A stretch of DNA of 64,000 bases. Source: F1-120-MAGs118 sp013360535. Its GTDB lineage: Bacteria; Planctomycetota; UBA1135; GCA-002686595. The stretch is from positions 1 to 64,000 of the forward strand of contig JAPKHC010000009.1 in the NCBI GenBank assembly GCA_026647215.1. The letters are read 5' to 3'. The position numbers and the translations under genes were made by a program. Within the stretch, counting starts at the first letter, position 1, and each line of letters starts with the position of its first letter. The notes beneath the pieces were generated by a model. It worked only from the letters and a program-made list of their open reading frames with translations, was not told where the DNA came from and searched no databases. Of the stretch, positions 1 to 7,755 are shown in pieces.

Positions 1-98
1 CGCGCTCGCCGGGCATCGTCGGCTCGGCCGGCCTGACTGGTCGCTCGCTGGGTCAATTGGGAAACTTCCACTTCGGACAGGGTGATCGTGCTGCTCAT
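1..98 (-). CDS. IS630-type transposase, N-terminal fragment (cut by window edge)
   Basis: The minus strand opens at an ATG (base 98) and runs off the left edge after 32 codons. The peptide begins MSSTITLSEVEVSQLTQRAT and ends in an Arg-rich DDARRAR stretch. This matches the usual opening of IS630/Tc1-mariner transposases, in which ITLS...L...A is followed by an arginine helix before the helix-turn-helix. Codon use (GAA, GTT, CAA, TTG, CGA) is clearly less GC-biased than in neighbouring genes, which fits a transferred element. The catalytic DDE residues would lie outside the window, so the call rests on the first 32 residues only. No inverted repeat pair can be checked because the other end is missing. 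Confidence 0.55.
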   Translation of the reverse strand, partial: MSSTITLSEVEVSQLTQRATSQAGRADDARRA

Positions 99-135
99 CG
101 CACGATCATACTAGCGTTTCAGCGGTTACAGTCCA

Positions 136-873
136 CTAGAGCCCGCCGCGGGCCTTGATCGCGGCCTCGAGGCTGGGGTCGTTGGGGAACTGCGCCTTGA
201 GCTGCGCGTAGATCGGGTCGGCCTCGTTGCCGCGCCCGACGAGGTCGAGCATCTTGGCCTTCTCGAGCACGAACGCCGGCTGGCCCTGGAACTTCGTGAG
301 CAGCCCGTCGACGAGCGCGATCGCCTCGTTGCCGCGGCCGGCCTTGGCGAGGATCGTCGCCTTGAGCAGCGTCGGCTTCGGGGCGCCGTTGGAGAGCTGG
401 ATCGCGCGCTCGGTGGCCTCGAGCGCCTCCTCGTTGCGGCCGAGCTCGTTCAGGATCGCGCCGCGGTTGATGTGGATCTCCGGATCCTCGGGCTTGAGCC
501 GCGCGCATTCGTCGGTGGCGACGAGCGCTTCGCTCCAGCGGCCGAGCTGGCCGAGCGTCGCGGCGCGGTTGATGCGCGCGTCGAGGTCGTCGGGCTTGAG
601 CGCGAGCAGCTCGTCGTACAGTCGCAGCGCTTCCGCGTGCCGCCCGGCGTTGTAGGCCTCGAAGGCCGCGATCTGCTTGGCGGTCACGCCGAAGTCTTCT
701 CCAACGCTCGTTCCGGCGTTCGCACCGCTGCTCGCGCTCGACCTTCCGAAACCGGCGGTCGCGTTGTTCCCCGCCGGCGTCTTCGTGGGTTGAGCGTCGC
801 CGCAGGCGGTGAGCCCGCAGCACAGCGCGAGCGAGAGGACGACAGGCAGCGACGGACGCGAAAGGGTCGGCAT
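136..873 (-). CDS. TPR-repeat lipoprotein
   Basis: A 245-residue protein. The ATG at 873 is chosen because it places a signal sequence and lipobox (LTAC, Cys24) at the N-terminus. An upstream in-frame start would hide this signal and run into oleA. After a low-complexity Ser/Gly/Ala linker, residues from about 70 to the end form tandem tetratricopeptide repeats (motifs such as AFEAYNAGRHAEALRLYDEL and ALKPDD). It should be anchored to a membrane and act as a protein-protein scaffold; no enzymatic motif is visible. It is divergent from oleA across 115 bases and ends 37 bases from the start codon of the IS630 fragment, so it is probably transcribed alone. The partner is unknown. Confidence 0.85.
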   Translation of the reverse strand: MPTLSRPSLPVVLSLALCCGLTACGDAQPTKTPAGNNATAGFGRSSASSGANAGTSVGEDFGVTAKQIAAFEAYNAGRHAEALRLYDELLALKPDDLDARINRAATLGQLGRWSEALVATDECARLKPEDPEIHINRGAILNELGRNEEALEATERAIQLSNGAPKPTLLKATILAKAGRGNEAIALVDGLLTKFQGQPAFVLEKAKMLDLVGRGNEADPIYAQLKAQFPNDPSLEAAIKARGGL

Positions 874-949
874 GGGACAGGGGAACGGCGGCTGGAGGGC
901 GGGGAAATGGGTCGCGCGGGGGCGCTTCCCCCACCATATCCGATCGGCG

Positions 950-978
950 TTGGACAAGCAGCGCGGCGGGCCTAACCT
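950..978 (+). promoter_or_regulatory. Possible sigma-70-like promoter of oleA
   Basis: TTGGAC (950-955) and TAACCT (973-978) are separated by 17 bases and lie just upstream of the oleA start at 989. Each hexamer matches the consensus only partly, and transcription would begin almost at the start codon, leaving a very short leader. This is the only promoter-like arrangement seen in the 115-base divergent region. It is weak evidence. Confidence 0.25.
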
Positions 979-988
979 GTTCGGCCCC

Positions 989-2020
989 ATGCGCTTCTCG
1001 AAGGTCCGGATCGCCGCGACGACCCGCGTCCTGCCGGACGAGGTCGTCACTTCGGAGGCGCTGGAGGCCGCCCTGGAGCCGGTCTACTCGCGTTTTGGCC
1101 TGCGCGTCGGCCGGCTCGAGCTGATGACGGGCATCCGCACGCGCCGCTTCTTCCCGCGCGGCTGGCGGCCGAGCGACGGCTCGACAGCCGCGGGGGAGCT
1201 CGCGCTGGCTCAGTCCGGCCTCGACCGCACGCGCGTCGGGCTGCTCGTGCACGCCTCGGTCTGCCGCGACTTCCTCGAGCCCGCGACCGCGTCCGTCGTG
1301 CACCACCGCCTCGGCCTGCCCGCGACCGCGCTGGCCTTCGACCTCTCCAACGCGTGCCTGGGCTTCGCGAACGCCGCGAGCCTCGTCGCCGCGCAGATCG
1401 AGTTCGGCGCGATCGAGTGTGGCCTCGTCGTCGCCGGCGAGTGCGGACGTTCGCTGGTCGAGCGCACGATCGCGGCGCTCAACGCGCGCACCGACCTCAC
1501 GCGCGACTCGCTCAAGGCGAGCTTCGCGTCGCTCACGATCGGCAGCGGCGCCGCAGCGATGGTGCTCGCGCGCGAGGACCTCTGCCCCACGGGCCCACGC
1601 CTCGTCGCCGCGAGCGCGCGTGCCGCGACCCGCCACCACGTGTTGTGCCACGGCGACCACTCCGGCGACGGCATGTTGATGGAGACCGACAGCGAGGCGC
1701 TGATGCACGCGGGCAACGAGCTCGCGGTCGAGACCTTCGCCGCGTTCCTGGCCGAGACGGGCTGGAGCCGCGCGTCGGTCGAGCGTGTCATCACGCACCA
1801 GGTCGGCGTCGCGCACCGCAAGCTGCTCCTCGGCAGCATGGGTATCGACCTCGCGCTCGACTTCCCGACGGTCGAGCGCTACGGCAACATCGGTTCCGTC
1901 TCGTTGCCGCTGTCGTGGGTCGAGGCGCGCGAGTCGGGCTTCGTGCGCGCCGGCCAGCGCACGGTCCTGATGGGCATCGGCAGCGGCCTGCAGTGCCAGA
2001 TGCTCGCGCTCGAACCCTGA
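989..2020 (+). CDS. oleA: OleA, acyl-CoA/ACP head-to-head condensing enzyme (thiolase superfamily)
   Basis: A 343-residue thiolase-fold enzyme. OleA joins two activated fatty acyl chains by non-decarboxylative Claisen condensation to a 2-alkyl-3-oxo acid, the first step of long-chain olefin synthesis. The nucleophile is Cys123 (DLSNACLGF), with His270 (ITHQVG) and Asn300 (YGNIGS). The segment SVCRDFLEPATAS holds Glu97, matching the OleA-specific glutamate that separates OleA from ordinary FabH. Length and the terminal LMGIGSGLQCQM also fit OleA. The ATG at 989 gives the family's normal N-terminus; an upstream in-frame start would overlap the divergent gene. oleB, oleC and oleD lie about 7.6 kb downstream in the same orientation, separated by a fatty-acid-synthase-like gene set, which strengthens the assignment over FabH. 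Confidence 0.9.
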   Translation: MRFSKVRIAATTRVLPDEVVTSEALEAALEPVYSRFGLRVGRLELMTGIRTRRFFPRGWRPSDGSTAAGELALAQSGLDRTRVGLLVHASVCRDFLEPATASVVHHRLGLPATALAFDLSNACLGFANAASLVAAQIEFGAIECGLVVAGECGRSLVERTIAALNARTDLTRDSLKASFASLTIGSGAAAMVLAREDLCPTGPRLVAASARAATRHHVLCHGDHSGDGMLMETDSEALMHAGNELAVETFAAFLAETGWSRASVERVITHQVGVAHRKLLLGSMGIDLALDFPTVERYGNIGSVSLPLSWVEARESGFVRAGQRTVLMGIGSGLQCQMLALEP

Positions 2021-2052
2021 CCCGACCGGGGCGGCGGTATGCTGCCGCGCGC

Positions 2053-2331
2053 ATGGCACGGGACGACATCGAGTGGAGGCGCGAGAACGCCGAGGGCGAG
2101 CGCATCGAGATCAAGGCTCACCAGGTCCGCCAGCGCTGGGACTTCTTCTGGCGGCCCGGCCGCAGCTTTGGCTGGGAGCCGCTGGAGACGCCGCTCCTCG
2201 AGGACTGGCTGGAGGTGCTCGACGGGGTCGAGCGCCGGGTCAACCGGCGGCAGTACCCGCTGGACGAGCCCGCCAAGGTGCGTCGGCAGATCCGGGCGCT
2301 GTTTCCCAAGCACCAGCTGGACGAGGACTGA
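2053..2331 (+). CDS. Small conserved-looking protein of unknown function
   Basis: A 92-residue, charged, Trp-rich soluble protein starting 32 bases after oleA on the same strand. It has no signal peptide, membrane segment or recognisable catalytic motif. Conspicuous features are the Trp/Arg-rich centre (RQRWDFFWRPGRSFGWEPLE) and a basic C-terminal helix ending KHQLDED. The ATG at 2053 is preceded by GGCGG around 2032-2036, only a poor ribosome site. High third-position GC over its whole length supports a real gene. Its place between oleA and the regulator suggests co-transcription with oleA, but I do not recognise the family and assign no function. Confidence 0.6.
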   Translation: MARDDIEWRRENAEGERIEIKAHQVRQRWDFFWRPGRSFGWEPLETPLLEDWLEVLDGVERRVNRRQYPLDEPAKVRRQIRALFPKHQLDED

Positions 2332-2416
2332 GACGGGCGGAGGGGGCCTGGGAGAGCCGGAGGAGGTCCGGAGCGGCCAATCGGGGGCCTGAGCCGCAGG
2401 AAGGACGCCCCTGTGC

Positions 2417-2445
2417 TTGCCCTCCCACCGGGCTCGGGGTACAAA
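2417..2445 (+). promoter_or_regulatory. Sigma-70-like promoter of the regulator/FAS operon
   Basis: TTGCCC (2417-2422) and TACAAA (2440-2445) are separated by exactly 17 bases, each matching four of six consensus positions. Transcription would start near 2452, immediately before the palindrome at 2460-2479. It lies in the 175-base non-coding stretch between the small gene ending at 2331 and the regulator starting at 2507. Confidence 0.5.
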
Positions 2446-2459
2446 ACGCGCTTCCACCC

Positions 2460-2479
2460 ATTTCAGAAAAATCTGAAAT
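2460..2479. promoter_or_regulatory. Perfect AT-rich palindrome, probable operator of the GbsR/MarR-type regulator
   Basis: ATTTCAGA-AAAA-TCTGAAAT is a perfect 8+4+8 inverted repeat and one of the few AT-rich runs in a roughly 70% GC region. It sits 27 bases before the regulator start and just after the predicted transcription start, the usual place for an autorepressor site. Dimeric winged-helix regulators bind such dyads. That this regulator binds here is inference. Confidence 0.6.
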
Positions 2480-2506
2480 CGGTGCTCCGCCCCAGGCGGG
2501 CCTCCC

Positions 2507-3277
2507 ATGGTTGAGCCGACCCCCACCCCCAACCCGCGCAGCGCCCTGAGCGTGCCCGGGCTCGAGCCGGAGCTCGCGGCGCAGCTCCCGCAGTTCGAGC
2601 TGTTCTTCAAGACGATCGGCTTCAAGCGCTTGCACGGCCGCATCTGGGGCCTGCTCGTGCTCACCGGTCGCCCGATGACGGCGAAGGAGATCTGCGAGGG
2701 CCTGCACCTCTCGCAGGGCGCGACCTCGACGGCGCTCAACGAACTGACCGAGTGGGGCGCGATCACGAGCGAGTTCGACCACGAGCGGCGCTGCCACCTG
2801 CACGGGCCGGTCTCGAACACGCTCTCGATCGCCGCGACGGTCATCCGCCGCCGCGAGCAGGTCGTCTTCCAGCAGTTCAAGGTGGCGAGCCAGCGCATGC
2901 TCGCGTTCGTGCAGGAGCAGCACGGCGAGAAGGATCCGCGCGTGATGACGCTGCGCTCGATCATCTCGACCTGCGAGATCGCCGAGGCGGTGATGAGCCT
3001 CGTCGTCGGCGCCGTCGCGAGCGCGCTCGACGACAGCCAGAGCCTGCTGCACAAGGCGGTCTCGGCGGCGCTGAAGGTCGGCGTCGTGGTGCCGGGCCGG
3101 GTGCTGCTCGGCAAGAACGGGCTGAACGAGCTGATGGCGAGCGCGCTCGAGGCGAAGGAAGTCTCGAGCCGCACGAAGGCCAGCGCGGGAGAGCACTCCA
3201 ACGGCGTCGCGAACGGTGCGACCAAGGCCGCCGCGAACGCCAAGCGCCGCACGAACAAGGAGGCGCGCCGTGCGTGA
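2507..3277 (+). CDS. GbsR/MarR-family winged-helix transcriptional regulator
   Basis: A 256-residue DNA-binding protein. Residues from about 40 to 105 form a winged helix-turn-helix. GRIWGLLVLTGRPMTAKEIC is the start of the fold, LSQGATSTALNELTEWGAI is the recognition helix and FDHERRCHL the wing, as in GbsR-type regulators. The middle of the protein is helical and suited to dimerisation. The last 35 residues are a disordered Ala/Lys/Arg tail. A palindrome at 2460-2479 lies directly upstream, suggesting autoregulation. Its stop codon overlaps the GTG start of the ketosynthase gene, so it is transcribed with the lipid operon and probably controls it. The ligand is unknown; acyl-CoA or acyl-ACP species are plausible. 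Confidence 0.85.
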   Translation: MVEPTPTPNPRSALSVPGLEPELAAQLPQFELFFKTIGFKRLHGRIWGLLVLTGRPMTAKEICEGLHLSQGATSTALNELTEWGAITSEFDHERRCHLHGPVSNTLSIAATVIRRREQVVFQQFKVASQRMLAFVQEQHGEKDPRVMTLRSIISTCEIAEAVMSLVVGAVASALDDSQSLLHKAVSAALKVGVVVPGRVLLGKNGLNELMASALEAKEVSSRTKASAGEHSNGVANGATKAAANAKRRTNKEARRA

Positions 3278-4508
3278 GCTCCCGCGCGTCGTGATCACCG
3301 GCATCGGGCTCGCGAGCCCCAACGGCGACAGCCTGCCGCAGTACCGCAAGAACCTGCTCGAGGGAAAGAGCGGCGTCGTCCCCTACACCATCCGGCACGT
3401 CGGCGACACGTTCGCGGGCGTGTGCAACTTCGATCCGCTGCGCTACCAGACGCGCAAGGAAGTGCGCCGCGGCACGCGCGCGGGCGGCATCTCGATCTGG
3501 TGCGCGCAGGAAGCGCTCAAGGACGCCCGCATCGAGCTGGCGAGCCGCGACCGCGCGCGCGTCGGCGTGTACATCGGCATCACCGAACACGGCAACGTCG
3601 AGACCGAGAACCAGATCCACGAGGTCGCGCAGTACGGCTTCGACCTGTCGTTCTGGTCGCACCACCACAACCCGCGCACGGTCGCCAACAACCCCGCGGG
3701 CGAGGTCACGCTCTCGCTCGGCATTCCCGGGCCGGCCTACTGCCTCGGCGGCGCATGCGCGGCGGGCAACCTCGGCCTGATCCACGGCATGCAGATGCTG
3801 CAGCTGGGAATCGTCGACCTCGCGCTCGGCGGCGGCGTGTCGGAGTCGATCCACACGTTCGGCATCTTCGCGAGCTTCCGCTCGCAGGGTGCGCTCGCGC
3901 GCCACGAGGACGCGAGCAAGGCCTCGCGCCCCTTCGACCGCGACCGCAACGGCATCGTGGTCAGCGAGGGAGGCTGCCTCTACACGCTCGAGCGCCTCGA
4001 CGACGCGCTCGCGCGCGGCGCCCGGATCTACGCCGAGGTGCGTGGCTACTTCGTCAACTCGGACGCGAGCGACTTCGTGCTGCCGAGCTCGAAGGGCCAG
4101 GAAGCCTGCATCCGCGGCGCGCTCGCGCACGCCGGGCTCGAGCCGGGCGAGATCGACATCGTCAACACGCACGCCACCAGCACCAAGCAGGGTGACGAGG
4201 TCGAGTGCGAGGCGATCCGCAAGGTGTTCTCCGGGGCGCCGACGCGCGTCAACAACACCAAGAGCTACATCGGCCACACGATGGGCGCCGCCGGCGCGCT
4301 CGAGCTCGCCGGCAACCTGCCGTCCTTCGAGGACGGTCTCGTGCACCCGACGATCAACGTCGACAACCTCGACCCGGCCTGCGCGCTCGACGGCCTCGTG
4401 CTCAACGAGCCCGCGCGGCACTCGCGCAGCATCGACCGCATCCTGAACATGTCGTTCGGGATGCTCGGCATCAACTCGGCGGTCATCGTCGAGCGGTATC
4501 GCAACTAG
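3270..4508 (+). CDS. FabF-type beta-ketoacyl-ACP synthase
   Basis: A 412-residue decarboxylating ketosynthase that elongates acyl-ACP with malonyl-ACP. The catalytic triad is complete: Cys163 (GGACAAGN), His301 (NTHATST) and His336 (YIGHTMGAAGA), with spacing very close to FabF. The GTG at 3270 is preferred because a strong AAGGAGG lies at about 3257-3263, seven bases upstream. This start overlaps the regulator stop and gives the family N-terminus (RVVITGIGLASPNG). Paralogous KAS proteins occur in aryl-polyene loci and in the candidate ladderane loci of anammox bacteria. Here it is followed by its own ACP, so it is probably a dedicated rather than housekeeping FabF. No chain-length-factor partner lacking the Cys is present. 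Confidence 0.9.
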   Translation: MRELPRVVITGIGLASPNGDSLPQYRKNLLEGKSGVVPYTIRHVGDTFAGVCNFDPLRYQTRKEVRRGTRAGGISIWCAQEALKDARIELASRDRARVGVYIGITEHGNVETENQIHEVAQYGFDLSFWSHHHNPRTVANNPAGEVTLSLGIPGPAYCLGGACAAGNLGLIHGMQMLQLGIVDLALGGGVSESIHTFGIFASFRSQGALARHEDASKASRPFDRDRNGIVVSEGGCLYTLERLDDALARGARIYAEVRGYFVNSDASDFVLPSSKGQEACIRGALAHAGLEPGEIDIVNTHATSTKQGDEVECEAIRKVFSGAPTRVNNTKSYIGHTMGAAGALELAGNLPSFEDGLVHPTINVDNLDPACALDGLVLNEPARHSRSIDRILNMSFGMLGINSAVIVERYRN

Positions 4509-4537
4509 CCCCCACTCCTCTCCCCACCCCCGACGAC

Positions 4538-4816
4538 ATGACCCGCGACGAAATCGTCCTCGCCATCAAGGACATCATTGCCACCATCGCTCCCGACGAG
4601 GAACTCGGTGGCCTCGAGATGGAGGTGCGCCTGCGCGACCAGATCGAGCTCGACTCGATGGACTTCCTCGACATCGTGATGGAGCTGCGCAAGCGCTACG
4701 GCGTGCAAGTGCCCGAGGAGGACTACATGCAGCTCGCCACGCTCAAGGGCTGCGTCGATTACCTCGGACCCAAGCTCGAGTCGAAGGCGCTGGTGCTGAC
4801 GGCCCTCAAGGGCTGA
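4538..4816 (+). CDS. Acyl carrier protein
   Basis: A 92-residue acidic protein with the ACP four-helix pattern. Ser40 in ELDSMDFLDIVMEL is the phosphopantetheine attachment site; the usual DSL is DSM here, a common variant in specialised ACPs. It starts 29 bases after the ketosynthase stop and ends 36 bases before the first FAD oxidoreductase. It would carry the growing chain for the ketosynthase, dehydratase and reductases encoded around it. The phosphopantetheinyl transferase at 9004-9603 is the likely activating enzyme. Confidence 0.9.
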   Translation: MTRDEIVLAIKDIIATIAPDEELGGLEMEVRLRDQIELDSMDFLDIVMELRKRYGVQVPEEDYMQLATLKGCVDYLGPKLESKALVLTALKG

Positions 4817-4852
4817 TCCGCGCGCCGTCCCACAACCACAGCCCGCGACACC

Positions 4853-6265
4853 GTGCGCTACGACGCCCTGATCCTCGGTGCCGGCATGAGCGGGCTCGCC
4901 GCCGGAATCCGGCTGGCGCAGGCGGGCAAGCGTGTCGCGGTGCTCGAGCGCCACTACCTCTGGGGTGGCCTCAACTCGTTCTACAAGCGCGCCGGACGGC
5001 GCTTCGAGACCGGGCTGCACGCGCTGACGAACTTCGTGCCGAAGGGCACGCCGAACGTGCCGCTGACGCGCATCCTGCGCCAGCTGCGCATCTCGCACGA
5101 CGCGCTGCGGCTCGCGCCCCAGCGGCACTCGAAGTCGGCGCTGCGCCTCTCGAGCGACGAGACGCTCGTGCTCGAGTACTCCAACGATCCGGCGCGGATG
5201 CGCGCGAGCGTGGAGCGGCTCTTCCCGGCGGAAACGGCGGGTTTCGAGCGGATGGTCGCGGCGCTGCCGGGCTACTCGGACGCGACCGAGGCCGACCGCA
5301 CGACGAGCGCGAGGGCGCGTCTGGCGGAGTTCGTGCGCGAGCCGCGGCTGGTCGAGCTCCTGATGATCGCGCCGCTCTTCTACGGCTCGCCGACCGAGCG
5401 CGACATGAGCTGGGCGGAGTACGGCATCCTGTTCCGCTCGATCCACCTCGAAGGCATGGCACGGCCCGAAGGCGGCATCAAGGCGCTGCTCGACCTGCTC
5501 ATCGAGCGCTTCGAGGCCGAAGGCGGCGAGCTGCGCATGCGCAACGGCGTCGCGGCGATCCTGCACACCCATGGGCGCGTGACCGGCGTGCGCCTCGACG
5601 ATGGGACCGAGCTCGAGTGCGAGCGAGTGCTCTCGTCGGCGGGACTTGTCGAGACCGAGGCCCTCTGCGGAACGCCGCGCGCGAACGAAGACGACCCGCG
5701 CATCGGACGCCTGTCGTTCGTCGAGGTCTGTTGCGTTCTCGACCGCACCCCGCTCGAACTTGGGCACGACACCACGATCGTGTTCTATTCCGACAGCGAG
5801 CGCTTCCTCTACGAACGGCCCGAAACTCCGGTGGAACCGCGCGCCGGCGTGATCACCTGCCCGTCCAACTACCTGACGAGCGCGCCGGATCCCGAGCCGT
5901 TCGTGCGAGTGACCTGCCCCGCGAACCACGGCTTCTGGACCAGCCTCGACGAAACGCGCTACGCCGCTGAGAAGGTGCGCGCCGTCGACGCGATGCTCGC
6001 GGCCGCCGAGAGCTTCTCGTTCCCCATCCGACCGCACATCTTGTTCCGCGACTCCTTCACTCCGCGCACGATCGAACGATTCACCGGCCATCGTGGTGGC
6101 GCCGTCTACGGCAGCCCGCTCAAGCGTCGCGACGGCCAGACCGACCTCGCGGGCCTCGAGCTGATCGGCACCGATCAGGGACTCGTCGGTGTCGTCGGCG
6201 CGCTGCTCTCCGGGATCAGCATCGCGAACCGCTCGGTGCTCGCGCCCTCGGGAGGTCTCTCGTGA
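4853..6265 (+). CDS. CrtI/phytoene-desaturase-like FAD-dependent oxidoreductase (first copy)
   Basis: A 470-residue flavoprotein of the amine-oxidase/phytoene desaturase superfamily. The N-terminal Rossmann fold shows LILGAGMSGLAAGIRLAQAG followed by an ERHYLWGGLNS segment. Near the C-terminus, GGAVYGSPLKR and LIGTDQGLVGVVGALLSG form the second half of the FAD site. Relatives desaturate, isomerise or saturate polyene chains (CrtI, CrtISO, retinol saturase). No carotenoid genes (crtB, crtE) are nearby, and it lies between an ACP and a second CrtI-like gene, so a fatty acyl chain is the likely substrate. The start is GTG at 4853, and the stop overlaps the next gene by four bases (GTGA). Whether it removes or adds hydrogens cannot be told from sequence. 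Confidence 0.85.
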   Translation: MRYDALILGAGMSGLAAGIRLAQAGKRVAVLERHYLWGGLNSFYKRAGRRFETGLHALTNFVPKGTPNVPLTRILRQLRISHDALRLAPQRHSKSALRLSSDETLVLEYSNDPARMRASVERLFPAETAGFERMVAALPGYSDATEADRTTSARARLAEFVREPRLVELLMIAPLFYGSPTERDMSWAEYGILFRSIHLEGMARPEGGIKALLDLLIERFEAEGGELRMRNGVAAILHTHGRVTGVRLDDGTELECERVLSSAGLVETEALCGTPRANEDDPRIGRLSFVEVCCVLDRTPLELGHDTTIVFYSDSERFLYERPETPVEPRAGVITCPSNYLTSAPDPEPFVRVTCPANHGFWTSLDETRYAAEKVRAVDAMLAAAESFSFPIRPHILFRDSFTPRTIERFTGHRGGAVYGSPLKRRDGQTDLAGLELIGTDQGLVGVVGALLSGISIANRSVLAPSGGLS

Positions 6266-7755
6266 GCGAGGAACGCCGCTATTTCCGCGGTTCGGGCGAC
6301 GGCAAGAAGCCGCGCGCGACGGACCCGCTCGCCAAGGCGCGTGGCGAGTACGACCTGATCGTGATCGGCAGCGGCCTCGCCGGGCTCACGGCCGCGAACG
6401 TGCTCGGCAGCCTCGGCCACAAGGTCGCGCTGCTCGAGCAGCACTACAACTTCGGCGGCATGGCGACGTGGTTCAAGCGCCGCGGTGGCCACGTGTTCGA
6501 CGTCTCGCTGCACGGCTTTCCCGTAGGCATGCTGAAGACCTGCCGACGCTACTGGAGCCCCGAGATCGCGTCGCGCATCGTGCAGCTCGACGGCGTGCGT
6601 TTCGACAACCCGCAGTTCCAGCTCGACACGACCTTCACGCGCGAGGACTTCACGGAGAAGCTCGTGACGCACTTCGGCGCCGAACGCGCGACGGTCGCGG
6701 CCTTCTTCGACTACTTGCGCGGGCTCAACTACTACGACGATCCGCGCGACACCGTCGCCGACTGTTTCGAGCGCTTTTTCCCGGGTCGCAACGACATCCA
6801 TCGCCTGCTGCTCGAGCCGATCGCCTACGCCAACGGTTCGACGCTCGAGGACCCGGCGATCGCCTACGGCATCGTGTTCTCGAACTTCATGTCGAAGGGC
6901 GTGTACACGTTCACGGGCGGCACGGACTGGCTGGTGGCCAGGATGAAGGACGAGCTGCGCCGCAACGGCGTCGAGCTCTTCAACAACGTGGCCGTCGAGC
7001 GCATCACCGTCGAGGACGGCCGCGCGACCGGCGTCGTCGCGAACGGCCGCCACCTGCGCGCGCGCGCGGTGCTCTCCAACGCCAACGTCAAGCGCACGAT
7101 CCTCGAGCTCGTCGGGCCCGAGCACTTCGATCCGGCGTTCGTGCGCGAGGTCGAGGCCATCCGGCTCAACAACTCGAGCACGCAGGTCTACATCGGCATC
7201 CGCGAGGGCTGCAGCGTCCCGTGGATCACGGACCTGCTCTTCACGTCGACGCGCGAGCGCTTCGACTCGCCGGCCCTGTGCGACTTCCACGGGAAGAGCC
7301 GCACGTTCTCGTTCTACTACCCCAAGGTCCGGCCGGGCAGCGAGCGCTTCGCGATCGTCAGCTCGACCAACGCCAACTGGAGCGACTGGGCGAAGCTCGA
7401 CGAGGACTCGTACGCACGCGAGAAGGCGCGCCTGATCGAGGACACGCTCGTGCAGCTCGAGCGCTACGTGCCCCAGATCCGCGCCATCGCCGACCACGTC
7501 GAGGCCGCGACGCCGCGCACGTTCGAGTTCTACACGCAGCACCTGCAGGGCGCGTCCTTCGGCACGAAGTGGGAAGGCCTGCGCCCGAGCATGGAGCTCT
7601 CGAGCCACATCGACGGCCTGTACCACGCGGGCTCGGTGGGCATCATCATGTCGGGCTGGCTCGGCGCCGCGAACTACGGCGTGATCACCGCCAACAAGGT
7701 CGACCTGTTCCTGCGCGCGGCTGCGCAGGCCGCCCACGCACCGGAATCCCGATGA
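6262..7755 (+). CDS. CrtI/phytoene-desaturase-like FAD-dependent oxidoreductase (second copy)
   Basis: A 497-residue paralogue of the preceding protein with a 30-residue polar N-terminal extension. Its dinucleotide motif is LIVIGSGLAGLTAANVLGSL, followed by LLEQHYNFGGMATWFKRRGG, a CrtI/CrtISO-type signature. The C-terminal FAD segment is GLYHAGSVGIIMSGWLGAAN. It overlaps its neighbours by four bases on both sides, so it should be made together with them. Two tandem CrtI-like enzymes beside a FabF, ACP and FabZ is the arrangement noted in candidate ladderane loci of anammox planctomycetes, although the radical SAM genes of those loci are absent here. Desaturation, isomerisation or reduction of an acyl-ACP polyene is the inferred role. 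Confidence 0.85.
   Translation: MSEERRYFRGSGDGKKPRATDPLAKARGEYDLIVIGSGLAGLTAANVLGSLGHKVALLEQHYNFGGMATWFKRRGGHVFDVSLHGFPVGMLKTCRRYWSPEIASRIVQLDGVRFDNPQFQLDTTFTREDFTEKLVTHFGAERATVAAFFDYLRGLNYYDDPRDTVADCFERFFPGRNDIHRLLLEPIAYANGSTLEDPAIAYGIVFSNFMSKGVYTFTGGTDWLVARMKDELRRNGVELFNNVAVERITVEDGRATGVVANGRHLRARAVLSNANVKRTILELVGPEHFDPAFVREVEAIRLNNSSTQVYIGIREGCSVPWITDLLFTSTRERFDSPALCDFHGKSRTFSFYYPKVRPGSERFAIVSSTNANWSDWAKLDEDSYAREKARLIEDTLVQLERYVPQIRAIADHVEAATPRTFEFYTQHLQGASFGTKWEGLRPSMELSSHIDGLYHAGSVGIIMSGWLGAANYGVITANKVDLFLRAAAQAAHAPESR

Noticed and set aside
989..2020. FabH (KAS III) as the function of the first thiolase-fold enzyme
   Set aside because: The DFLEP Glu and overall sequence match OleA, and the rest of the ole pathway is in the same locus.
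119..2059. Very long open frames opposite real genes (for example 646 codons opposite the TPR gene and oleA, and frames over 1000 codons elsewhere)
   Set aside because: They are Arg/Ala/Gly-rich shadows produced by high-GC codon bias on the other strand, have no domain motifs and cross intergenic regions.
4853..7755. Carotenoid biosynthesis locus
   Set aside because: Two CrtI-like genes alone are not enough; phytoene synthase, prenyltransferase and cyclase genes are absent, and the neighbours act on acyl-ACP.
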